The notes beneath the pieces were generated by a model that saw only the letters and a list, made by a program, of their open reading frames with translations, was not told the origin of the DNA and made no database searches. Shown here in pieces: positions 1-5,074 of a stretch of 5,074 nt of DNA; position 1 is the stretch's first letter; each line of letters opens with the position of its first letter. A program made the translations under genes and the position numbers. The stretch comes from UBA509 sp038729325 (lineage in GTDB: Archaea; Thermoplasmatota; Thermoplasmata; Thermoplasmatales; Thermoplasmataceae): positions 1 through 5,074 of the forward strand of contig JAVYSG010000081.1 of NCBI GenBank assembly GCA_038729325.1, given 5' to 3'.

Positions 1-102
1 GCTGTATTCGCCACACTGATCATATCAATCTGCCTGCCGCCACTGATATCGAAGAATGATATACATATACCAGAGGAATCATCCGAATCACTTTACTACT
101 GA
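1..102 (+). CDS. C-terminal end of a probable membrane protein (partial)
   Basis: A frame open from the left edge ends with TGA at 100-102 and gives 33 residues. The first 16 (AVFATLIISICLPPLI) are strongly hydrophobic and resemble the end of a transmembrane helix. They are followed by a polar, acidic tail ending in two tyrosines. A final helix with a Pro-Pro-Leu turn is common in cation/proton antiporters, so the tail of a transporter is possible, but this is inference from a very short stretch. The last 15 nt overlap the 3' end of the opposite-strand regulator. Another frame (3) is open only to 57 and gives a polar peptide that looks less convincing. The start lies outside the window. Confidence 0.4.
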   Translation, partial: AVFATLIISICLPPLISKNDIHIPEESSESLYY

Positions 103-519
103 AAAAACTGAGACTGTCTCGGTCTTTTCCACGCCTTCCGTTGCCCTCAGTTTGTCCAGTACAAAGTTGCCAACATCCTCCACGGTGGACGACCTTACCT
201 TTACCATCATGTCCCACGCTCCGGCTATTATGTACACCTCCTCTACTTCCCTGAATCTGGCAATTTTCTCTGCCAGCTGCCTCTGAGTCACGCCACCGGC
301 AGGGCTGAATGATACGAATATGAATGAAACTACGGGAAGGCCAATTGCCTTGTAATCAGGAACAATGGTGAACTTTCTGATAATTCCCTCCTTTACCATC
401 CCCTGGATTCTCTCGTATACTGTGACACGAGGTATATCCAGTTCCTTGGAAATATCTGATATCTTGTCTCTTCCGTGGTCCACTAGGTACTGAAAGATCC
501 TACGATCCTTTGCATCCAT
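88..519 (-). CDS. Lrp/AsnC family transcriptional regulator
   Basis: This 143-residue protein has the usual length and layout of an Lrp/AsnC (feast/famine) regulator. The N-terminal winged helix-turn-helix covers about residues 1-50: it opens MDAKDRRIFQYL, followed by ISDISKELDIP and a recognition helix around residues 31-45 (RVTVYERIQGMVKEG). The C-terminal RAM ligand-binding and oligomerisation domain covers about 62-140 and contains the family's Gly-x-x-Asp ligand-site signature (GAWD, residues 100-103). Such proteins bind DNA as dimers or higher oligomers and respond to amino acids. A GTG at 534 would add five residues (VKSCS), but the TATA box at 540-548 lies 25 nt upstream of the ATG at 519, and family members normally begin at this Met-Asp. 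The divergent neighbour makes asparagine, so asparagine or a related amino acid is a reasonable but unproven effector. Confidence 0.93.
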   Translation of the reverse strand: MDAKDRRIFQYLVDHGRDKISDISKELDIPRVTVYERIQGMVKEGIIRKFTIVPDYKAIGLPVVSFIFVSFSPAGGVTQRQLAEKIARFREVEEVYIIAGAWDMMVKVRSSTVEDVGNFVLDKLRATEGVEKTETVSVFSVVK

Positions 520-539
520 GCTACAGGATTTCACTGAAG

Positions 540-548
540 TATATAAAA
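540..548 (-). promoter_or_regulatory. TATA box of the Lrp/AsnC regulator
   Basis: On the minus strand this reads TTTTATATA, centred 25 nt upstream of the ATG at 519. That spacing puts the transcript start at or next to the A of the ATG, as in leaderless archaeal genes. It is only about 10 nt from the upstream GTG at 534, which argues against that start. A small palindrome, TTCA-C-TGAA (530-538), sits between the box and the start codon and could be an autoregulatory site. Confidence 0.65.
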
Positions 549-623
549 GTAGACATTCTGTTCATGTAATTTAACGATATACGACATCGGATAACATAAT
601 GTTCAAATCTGCGGACAAGCGTT

Positions 624-632
624 CTTATATGA
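624..632 (+). promoter_or_regulatory. TATA box of the asparagine synthetase gene
   Basis: The sequence CTTATATGA is centred about 22 nt upstream of the ATG at 650. This is slightly closer than the usual 25-27 nt but still fits a leaderless or near-leaderless transcript. A second A/T-rich element overlapping the annotated start (ATTATAT, 645-651) is about 29 nt upstream of an in-frame ATG at 677 and could serve a shorter product. Confidence 0.45.
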
Positions 633-649
633 TATGAAATTAACATTAT

Positions 650-1582
650 ATGGAAACAGAAGTAGTTTCAGAACTGATGGAACATCTCAGCGACAGGAAA
701 CTTGAGGCGGCCCTGAAGGTCAACACAACGGTCAGAGCAGAAATGGGTGAATTTCTCAGAGAAAGGGGATTTTTAGAGATACCTCCTGTGATTTTCTCCA
801 CCGTTACAGATCCGCTCAACCATCCTGTGTATGATCCGTCTTTCGAATATGAGGGCACCCGGTATGCTCTGACTAAAAGCATGATATTTCACAAGCAGAT
901 CATAGTGCAGAAATTTCCCAGAATTTTTACATTCTCGCCAAACGTCAGACTGGAAATGCCTGAAAAAGCAAAGACCGGCAGGCATCTTCTTGAATTCACT
1001 CAGCTTGACCTGGAAATTAAGGGAGCCACCAGAGAAGACCTCATAAAACTGGGAGAAGAATTGTTCATTCACACCATAAGACGGGTAAGTGAAAAACATT
1101 CTCAGATTCTCCGCGATCTTGGAAGGAAACTCTCAGTACCGGAGGCGCCCTTCAGAAGATACAAATTTGAGGATGCGCTGGACAAATATGGTCCTGATTT
1201 CGAATCAATACTTTCCAAAGGGGCCAGCGATCCGTTCTGGATCATAGACATACCGCTCAAGGAGAGAGAATTCTATGATCGTGAAAGTGACATTTCTCCA
1301 GGTATACTCAACGACATGGACCTGATTTACCCGGAAGGGTACTGTGAAGCACTTTCCGGAGGCGAGAGAGAATTCGATCTTGACAGAATAATGGAAAGGA
1401 TTCGCAGGAAAGGGCAAACCTATGAACAATTTAAGTGGTTCCTGGAATTCGCAAGGGGCGGCCTGGAACTGTCAACAGGATTTGGGATTGGAATAGAAAG
1501 GCTTGTAAGGTATATATGCGGATTTGAGAGAATTGAAGATGTTCACCCATTCCCCAAGGTTCCAGGAAAGGTATCGGTCTGA
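650..1582 (+). CDS. asnA: Archaeal asparagine synthetase (AsnRS-like, class II synthetase fold)
   Basis: The 310-residue protein is the catalytic core of a class II aspartyl/asparaginyl-tRNA synthetase without the N-terminal anticodon-binding OB domain. Landmarks are FLEIPPV near motif 1 (41-47), SMIFHKQ (77-83), motif 2 (FTFSPNVRLE at 93-102, with Arg100 and Glu102, then GRHLLEFTQLDLEI at 110-123), FWIIDIP (196-202), EALSGGERE (233-241) and motif 3 GFGIGIERLVRY (277-288, Arg284). The same blocks occur in the asparagine synthetase of Pyrococcus abyssi, an AsnRS paralogue that amidates aspartate using ATP (giving AMP and PPi). I therefore call it a cytosolic asparagine synthetase, not a tRNA ligase. 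It is related to bacterial AsnA only through the shared class II fold. The start at 650 follows the TATA box. An ATG at 677 (Met10) is also possible, because the conserved part begins near residue 21. It is divergent from the Lrp/AsnC gene, its probable regulator. Confidence 0.85.
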   Translation: METEVVSELMEHLSDRKLEAALKVNTTVRAEMGEFLRERGFLEIPPVIFSTVTDPLNHPVYDPSFEYEGTRYALTKSMIFHKQIIVQKFPRIFTFSPNVRLEMPEKAKTGRHLLEFTQLDLEIKGATREDLIKLGEELFIHTIRRVSEKHSQILRDLGRKLSVPEAPFRRYKFEDALDKYGPDFESILSKGASDPFWIIDIPLKEREFYDRESDISPGILNDMDLIYPEGYCEALSGGEREFDLDRIMERIRRKGQTYEQFKWFLEFARGGLELSTGFGIGIERLVRYICGFERIEDVHPFPKVPGKVSV

Positions 1583-1596
1583 TGTACGCGGACTGC

Positions 1597-1629
1597 AAAT
1601 GAAAGGATATTTCAATATTATTTTCATTT
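1597..1629. repeat. Nested palindrome between asnA and the reductase gene
   Basis: An 8-bp perfect inverted repeat, AAATGAAA (1597-1604) and TTTCATTT (1622-1629), encloses a second one, ATATT (1607-1611) and AATAT (1614-1618). A 15-bp palindrome TGAAAGGATATTTCA (1600-1614) overlaps both. It starts 14 nt after the asnA stop codon and lies upstream of the reductase TATA elements. It could be a 3'-end hairpin of the asnA transcript or a DNA operator. The 5-5-5 layout resembles operators bound by Lrp/AsnC proteins, but that is inference. Confidence 0.5.
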
Positions 1630-1637
1630 AAGCAAGC

Positions 1638-1647
1638 ATTTAAAATA
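1638..1647 (+). promoter_or_regulatory. Possible distal TATA box of the reductase gene
   Basis: ATTTAAAATA is a good archaeal TATA match but is centred about 51 nt upstream of the ATG at 1694. Transcripts from it would start near 1668 and include two short upstream frames, ATG at 1676 (three codons) and ATG at 1680 (six codons, ending inside the start of the main gene). Confidence 0.3.
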
Positions 1648-1664
1648 AACTACACTAGAATGTG

Positions 1665-1674
1665 TATTAAATAT
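1665..1674 (+). promoter_or_regulatory. Proximal TATA box of the reductase gene
   Basis: TATTAAATAT is centred about 24 nt upstream of the ATG at 1694, which supports that start and a leaderless transcript. A second candidate lies upstream at 1638-1647 and would give a leader of roughly 25 nt. Confidence 0.55.
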
Positions 1675-1693
1675 CATGTATGAATAACCAGCT

Positions 1694-2422
1694 ATGGTAG
1701 ACTTAATCAGGGATTCTATGGCGGGCAAGGTTGCCGTAATAATCGGAGTCGGTCCGGGTCAGGGAATATCCACTGTCAGAATGTTCATAAACTTCGGTGC
1801 AAAAGTGGCAATAGTTTCAAGAAGTGGAAATATGTTCGGCCTCGTAACATCTTCCACCATAAAGGCATACAAGGCGGATGCCACAGACGAAAAGCAACTG
1901 GTGGCGGTCAGAGACCGAATAATTGCTGACTACGGCGGAATAGATTTTGTTGTATCCAATGTTGGAATATGGGAAAAGTTGAAGGGAGAATTTCCTGAAG
2001 TAAGTGACTTCGAAAGAATACTTCACACGAATCTGACATCGCACCTGTCTGTGATAAAAACATTTTCACAGCCAATGAAACCCGCAGGTGGTTCCATTGT
2101 TCTCGTAGGGGCTTCAAGATATATTTTCCACGGGAACGATCTGGCATACAATGTTTCCAAATCAGCCATAGAAGAGCTTGTGAGAAAATCCGCAGAAACT
2201 CTGCGCCAGTATAACATCAGAGTCAATGCAGTGATGCCAGGCTCAGTTGGCAAGGAGGACACGTACTACAAAGTATTTCCATTCAACTTTACAAAACTGT
2301 CCGAACGAAAAGAACTGGAGCCAATTGAGATTGCAATGGTTTCAGTATTTCTGGCAAGCGAGATGTCGCTGGGAATAGATGGCCAGTGCATAAACGTTGA
2401 TCGCGGATTGAACTCATTCTGA
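1694..2422 (+). CDS. Short-chain dehydrogenase/reductase (SDR), substrate unknown
   Basis: The 242-residue length is typical of a classical SDR oxidoreductase, normally a soluble tetrameric enzyme. The Rossmann glycine motif is G18-V-G-P-G22-Q-G24. Arg43 just after the second strand (VSRS) suggests a preference for NADP(H). Asp62 in the ADATDE segment is the usual adenine-contact Asp. SNVG (88-91) replaces the common NNAG. The likely catalytic set is Asn113, Ser141, Tyr152 and Lys156 (YNVSK). The C-terminal end has the PG turn (182-183) and GIDGQCINVDRG, close to the family's usual ending. The Ser-Tyr spacing is 11 residues where 13 is usual, so the serine assignment is less certain. The start at 1694 is favoured by the TATA box 24 nt upstream; Met9 at 1718 is the alternative. 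The stop lies inside the opposite-strand methyltransferase gene (9-nt overlap). The family is clear, but the substrate cannot be read from sequence. Confidence 0.9.
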   Translation: MVDLIRDSMAGKVAVIIGVGPGQGISTVRMFINFGAKVAIVSRSGNMFGLVTSSTIKAYKADATDEKQLVAVRDRIIADYGGIDFVVSNVGIWEKLKGEFPEVSDFERILHTNLTSHLSVIKTFSQPMKPAGGSIVLVGASRYIFHGNDLAYNVSKSAIEELVRKSAETLRQYNIRVNAVMPGSVGKEDTYYKVFPFNFTKLSERKELEPIEIAMVSVFLASEMSLGIDGQCINVDRGLNSF

Positions 2423-3220
2423 TTCTGGGGAATGGCCGGTATTATTTTTTCTGGCCATGACCATCCACTGATCCACTTTCAGGCTGACAACTCTGCTGTC
2501 TTGAATTTCCACCTGAAAATAGTCCTTCGCACCTTGGGGCATGCCCTTTATAAAGTTCTCTGTTGACTGCATCTGATCCAGGCTTTCTGCTGTTCTTGCA
2601 ACCCACTCTCTGAACATGTAAGTCTTTTTTTCCACTTCCTCCTTCAGAATCTCGAAGCCGCTTCTTTTCATCATTGATTTCCAGTCCTCAATTGAGGCGC
2701 ATTCGGCATGGCTTGTGTCCCTCATCTTTTCAAAGGTGTTCATAAGCACTCCAAGTTCATGATCCGCTGGAACCACATTATCTATCATTATGAATTTACC
2801 GTCGTTCTTAAGTGTCCTGCAGGTTTCGCTGATGAAGGCATCCTTATTGGTGAAATGATGGGGAGCAATGCGGCATGTTGCCATATGAAAAGTTTCATTG
2901 AGAAAAGGCAGATTCTCGGCATCGGCTGTCATGTAAATTATATTTTCTCTGCCGGCCTTCAAATTGGCGTCCCTTGCGGCGTTCAGCATCTGCCAGGTCA
3001 GATCTGTGGCAATGACAAGTCCCACGTGAGGAGAAAGATTCCTGGCAACATGCCCTCCTCCGGTTGCAATATCAAGCGCATTCCAGTGTTTCTCCGGGTG
3101 TGCCCATTCAATGATCCTTTTGAGGTCTGGCCCCCGGGAATGGCCACGGCTTTCAACATACTCCTTTGACCTCTTTCCGAACTGTTGAACAACGATGCGC
3201 TTATGGTCATTCTCTGCCAT
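2414..3220 (-). CDS. Class I SAM-dependent methyltransferase (UbiE/YcgJ-like)
   Basis: The 268-residue protein has a seven-strand Rossmann methyltransferase core in its first two thirds. Motif I, which binds S-adenosylmethionine, is ALDIATGGGHVA (48-59). The acidic residue after strand 2 is Asp73 (ATDLT). TADAENLPF (98-106) gives the adenine-contact Asp100. Strand 4 runs into CRIAPHHF (116-123), a signature I associate with the methyltransferase type 11 group that includes Bacillus YcgJ. Motif III is LKNDGKFIMIDNV (137-149). The last 90 residues, with WVARTAESLDQM near 206, are probably the substrate cap. UbiE-like genes are often labelled quinone methyltransferases, but nothing here supports that role, and no quinone genes are nearby. 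The ATG at 3220 is 26 nt downstream of a TATA box. The gene is divergent from the aldehyde dehydrogenase and overlaps the reductase tail to tail. Confidence 0.88.
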   Translation of the reverse strand: MAENDHKRIVVQQFGKRSKEYVESRGHSRGPDLKRIIEWAHPEKHWNALDIATGGGHVARNLSPHVGLVIATDLTWQMLNAARDANLKAGRENIIYMTADAENLPFLNETFHMATCRIAPHHFTNKDAFISETCRTLKNDGKFIMIDNVVPADHELGVLMNTFEKMRDTSHAECASIEDWKSMMKRSGFEILKEEVEKKTYMFREWVARTAESLDQMQSTENFIKGMPQGAKDYFQVEIQDSRVVSLKVDQWMVMARKNNTGHSPESE

Positions 3221-3241
3221 GGGAGTGAATGTTCTCTCCGG

Positions 3242-3250
3242 ACTTAAAAT
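3242..3250 (-). promoter_or_regulatory. TATA box of the methyltransferase gene
   Basis: The minus strand reads ATTTTAAGT, centred 26 nt upstream of the ATG at 3220, with a purine-rich stretch (GAGAAGATG) just upstream that could be a TFB recognition element. No Shine-Dalgarno is seen before the ATG, so a leaderless transcript is expected. Confidence 0.6.
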
Positions 3251-3348
3251 TCATCTTCTCTGCCACATGCATCAGGAGTTCAGTTCATTTTTCCACGGCA
3301 GTTCCATTCGGGGTTTAAGAAATGTCTGTGGGTTGTAGTGGATAAGAA

Positions 3349-3357
3349 TTTTTAAAG
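3349..3357 (+). promoter_or_regulatory. TATA box of the aldehyde dehydrogenase gene
   Basis: TTTTTAAAG is centred 27 nt upstream of the ATG at 3380, preceded by the purine-rich GGATAAGAA. The spacing supports the annotated start and a leaderless transcript; an in-frame ATG at 3410 (Met11) would be too far away. Confidence 0.6.
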
Positions 3358-3368
3358 TACGTAGAAGG

Positions 3369-3392
3369 CATTCTGAATTATGTTCCAGAATG
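3369..3392. promoter_or_regulatory. Inverted repeat straddling the aldehyde dehydrogenase start codon
   Basis: A perfect 7-bp inverted repeat, CATTCTG (3369-3375) and CAGAATG (3386-3392), is separated by 10 nt that contain the ATG (3380-3382). If the transcript is leaderless, only the right arm is in the RNA, so the repeat would act at the DNA level, for example as a repressor site over the transcription start. The regulator is unknown. Confidence 0.4.
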
Positions 3393-4927
3393 AAATAACC
3401 TTTGTAAGAATGCAGAAGGCTGGCAAAGAGGCAGAATTTCACAGGCTGTATGAAGACGCACTGAAGGCTGCAGAAAAATATCTTCACAAGGAGTATCCCA
3501 ACATAGTGGGGAAGGAGATAATAGAGAAAGATAAGATAAAGGATATAAGCCCCATAGATGGCAAGGAAATAGCCACTTTTCAGATGGCTTCCCCGGAAAC
3601 CATAAACTCAGCCCTGAATATGCTCAACTCTTCGTGGAAAAAATGGTATGAGATGGGTTACCTTGAAAGATCCAGAATCATGCTAAGGGCCGCTGACGAA
3701 ATTTCGAAACAGAAGTACCTGATTTCAGCTCTTCTTGCCTATGAAAACGGAAAGAACAGAACAGAGGCCATGGCGGACGTTGATGAGGGAATTGACTTTC
3801 TGAGATATTATGCCATTAATATGGTGGAGAATCAGGGTTTCCATAAACTGAGTGGAAAGGGATACGACAACGAGGAAAGTTTCAGTGTAATGAAACCGTA
3901 TGGAGTTTTTGCAGTAATTCCGCCGTTCAATTTCTATGCCATAACTGTTGGAATGACTGCCGGTCCCCTTACTGTAGGCAATGCAGTCCTGCTGAAATCA
4001 TCAAGCGATATTCCCATATCCACCTACCTTACGGTGAAAATACTGCATGATTCCGGCGTTCCAAAGGAGGCACTCGCCGTTATCACAGGGTCCGGGAAGG
4101 TGGTGGGAAAGTACGTAGTTGAAAGTGATCTTGTATCAGGCATTGTCTTCACCGGCTCCAGGGAGGTTGGCATGGATATATACCACCGTGCCCAGGCAAA
4201 GAGACCCAAGCCGGTAATCACTGAAATGGGCGGAAAGGATGCTGTAATAGTCACTTCCAGGGCCGATCTTGATAAGGCGGTTGAGGGTATATTCCGCGGT
4301 GCATTCGGCTTCTCCGGTCAGAAATGCAGTGCTACATCACTGGCCTATGTGCACGAGGCTGTTTATGACAGATTTGTGGAGAAATTGAAGGAAAGGGCCA
4401 GAAATGTACTCCCGGAGGACCCCAGGAAAAAGGAAGCCTTTGTGACCCCTGTTGTGAATCGCGAGGCTTATGAAAAATTCAAGGCGCTTGAGCCTAAATT
4501 TGGGGAGTATGGGGAAATAATTGTGGGAGGCAAGGCACTTGACAGGCCTGGCTACTACGTTGAAGCCACAGTTCTCAAGGACGTGAAGCGTGATTCATAC
4601 CTCGCAAAAAATGAACTCTTTCTGCCTGTTCTCGGGATAATCAAGGTGAAAGATCTCAAGGATGCAGTTGATGAAATAAACAGATCAGACTACGGACTGA
4701 CAGGTGGAATATTCACAGAGGACTATGATGAAATCCAGTATTACTTCAACAATGTGGAAGTTGGGGTAATATACGCCAACAGGACCAGGGGCGCCAGTAC
4801 AGGTGCAATGGTTGGTTCACAGCCTTTCGTTGGCTGGAAACTCAGCGGAAGCAGTGGCAAGGGAACCGGATCATACTACTATCTCCCACAGTTCCTGAGA
4901 GAGCAGTCACAGACCATTGCCCACTAA
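3380..4927 (+). CDS. Aldehyde dehydrogenase, probable 1-pyrroline-5-carboxylate dehydrogenase
   Basis: The 515-residue length matches P5C dehydrogenases of the Thermus type, which oxidise glutamate semialdehyde to glutamate with NAD in proline and arginine breakdown. The first 40 residues form the helical N-terminal extension typical of that group. The aldehyde dehydrogenase core then shows Asn184 in PPFNFYA (oxyanion hole), Lys206 (VLLKSSSD, cofactor), FTGSREVG (257-264), the general base Glu282 in TEMGGKD and the catalytic Cys316 in GQKCSA. Group-specific features are NEESFSV (164-170) and the NR...TGAMVGSQPF segment (467-483). Three positions differ from the common pattern: QPFVGWKLSG has Val for the usual first Gly, NELFLPV has Leu for Gly, and the NR-to-TGA loop is about three residues longer than in the Thermus enzyme as I remember it. 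All catalytic residues are present, so it should be active. Another semialdehyde is possible as substrate. The stop overlaps an opposite-strand frame by 21 nt. Confidence 0.85.
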   Translation: MFQNEITFVRMQKAGKEAEFHRLYEDALKAAEKYLHKEYPNIVGKEIIEKDKIKDISPIDGKEIATFQMASPETINSALNMLNSSWKKWYEMGYLERSRIMLRAADEISKQKYLISALLAYENGKNRTEAMADVDEGIDFLRYYAINMVENQGFHKLSGKGYDNEESFSVMKPYGVFAVIPPFNFYAITVGMTAGPLTVGNAVLLKSSSDIPISTYLTVKILHDSGVPKEALAVITGSGKVVGKYVVESDLVSGIVFTGSREVGMDIYHRAQAKRPKPVITEMGGKDAVIVTSRADLDKAVEGIFRGAFGFSGQKCSATSLAYVHEAVYDRFVEKLKERARNVLPEDPRKKEAFVTPVVNREAYEKFKALEPKFGEYGEIIVGGKALDRPGYYVEATVLKDVKRDSYLAKNELFLPVLGIIKVKDLKDAVDEINRSDYGLTGGIFTEDYDEIQYYFNNVEVGVIYANRTRGASTGAMVGSQPFVGWKLSGSSGKGTGSYYYLPQFLREQSQTIAH

Positions 4928-5074
4928 TATTTTCTTCAATTCTTCAATTGTGTTCAAAGTCAATGATTTCCCGGCTCCCAGGGAGTCCGATAATTCTTTA
5001 ATAAGAATCTTTTTCACATGGTTCTCGTCCTGAACACGGCCCGTTTCGCGCTCAATGCTTGTCATGATGTCTGA
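4907..5074 (-). CDS. C-terminal part of an unidentified protein (partial or small)
   Basis: On the minus strand a frame is open from the right edge to a TGA at 4907-4909, giving 55 residues. The product is highly charged and helix-prone, with segments such as HVKKILIKELSDSLG and LNTIEELKKILVGNGL, and has no membrane segment. It could be the end of a longer protein, or a small protein starting at the ATG at 5065 (52 residues); the upstream sequence needed to decide is outside the window. I do not recognise a family. The composition and codon use (AAA/AAG, GAA, ATT/ATA) look coding, and no better frame exists on the plus strand here. It ends 21 nt inside the aldehyde dehydrogenase gene. The T-rich plus-strand stretch within it (about 4928-4945) may also end the dehydrogenase transcript. 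Confidence 0.5.
   Translation of the reverse strand, partial: SDIMTSIERETGRVQDENHVKKILIKELSDSLGAGKSLTLNTIEELKKILVGNGL

Noticed and set aside
634..705. Short frame beginning at the ATG at 634, upstream of asnA
   Set aside because: It runs out of frame with asnA for only 23 residues and its ATG touches the TATA box, so it would not be on a transcript from that box.
650..1582. Interpretation of asnA as an asparaginyl- or aspartyl-tRNA synthetase
   Set aside because: The N-terminal anticodon-binding domain is absent and the whole length matches the archaeal stand-alone asparagine synthetase pattern.
2708..3169. 153-residue frame on the plus strand inside the methyltransferase
   Set aside because: It is antisense to the methyltransferase core, whose motifs are clear, and its own product is Cys/His-rich with no recognisable domain. 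A shadow frame.
3278..3287. GTTCA tandem repeat in the methyltransferase-dehydrogenase gap
   Set aside because: Two copies of a 5-mer are too short to be meaningful, and it has no matching inverted partner or clear position relative to either promoter.
3272..3487. 71-residue frame on the minus strand across the aldehyde dehydrogenase start
   Set aside because: It overlaps the dehydrogenase promoter and its first 36 codons, has a Cys/Phe-rich composition unlike a soluble archaeal protein, and matches no family I know. Treated as a chance frame.
4934..4950. CAATT-CTTC-AATTG hairpin and CTTCAATT direct repeat after the aldehyde dehydrogenase
   Set aside because: It coincides with repeated Glu/Leu/Lys codons of the opposite-strand frame, and the 5-bp A/T stem is weak, so a dedicated terminator is not well supported.

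Overview
The window most likely comes from an archaeon of the Thermoplasmatales or a close relative. Codon use favours AGA/AGG for Arg and ATA for Ile. Genes are preceded by archaeal TATA boxes about 22-27 nt upstream of the start codon with no clear Shine-Dalgarno, which fits leaderless transcripts. It also carries an archaeal-type asparagine synthetase derived from asparaginyl-tRNA synthetase. The assignment rests on sequence style and remembered family features, not on a database search.

Layout, left to right. Positions 1-102 (+) look like the last 33 residues of a membrane protein. It overlaps tail to tail an Lrp/AsnC-family regulator (88-519, -). A 130-nt divergent promoter region follows, then an AsnRS-like asparagine synthetase (650-1582, +). 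After a 111-nt gap with a palindrome and tandem TATA elements comes a short-chain dehydrogenase/reductase (1694-2422, +). It overlaps by 9 nt a class I SAM-dependent methyltransferase (2414-3220, -). A second divergent region of 159 nt leads to an aldehyde dehydrogenase of the 1-pyrroline-5-carboxylate dehydrogenase type (3380-4927, +). Its end overlaps by 21 nt a frame (4907-5074, -) that is open to the right edge.

Functionally this is mostly amino-acid metabolism: asparagine synthesis beside an amino-acid-type regulator, and probable oxidation of glutamate semialdehyde from proline or arginine. The reductase and methyltransferase have unknown substrates. Each of the five main genes has its own promoter-like sequence, so this is a row of single-gene transcription units rather than an operon.

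No mobile element, CRISPR array, rRNA or tRNA was seen. I found no clearly new multi-gene system. The points most worth following are the regulator-asparagine synthetase pair, which mirrors the unrelated-lineage asnC-asnA arrangement of Escherichia coli, the tail-to-tail overlap at all three convergent junctions, and two palindromic operator candidates.
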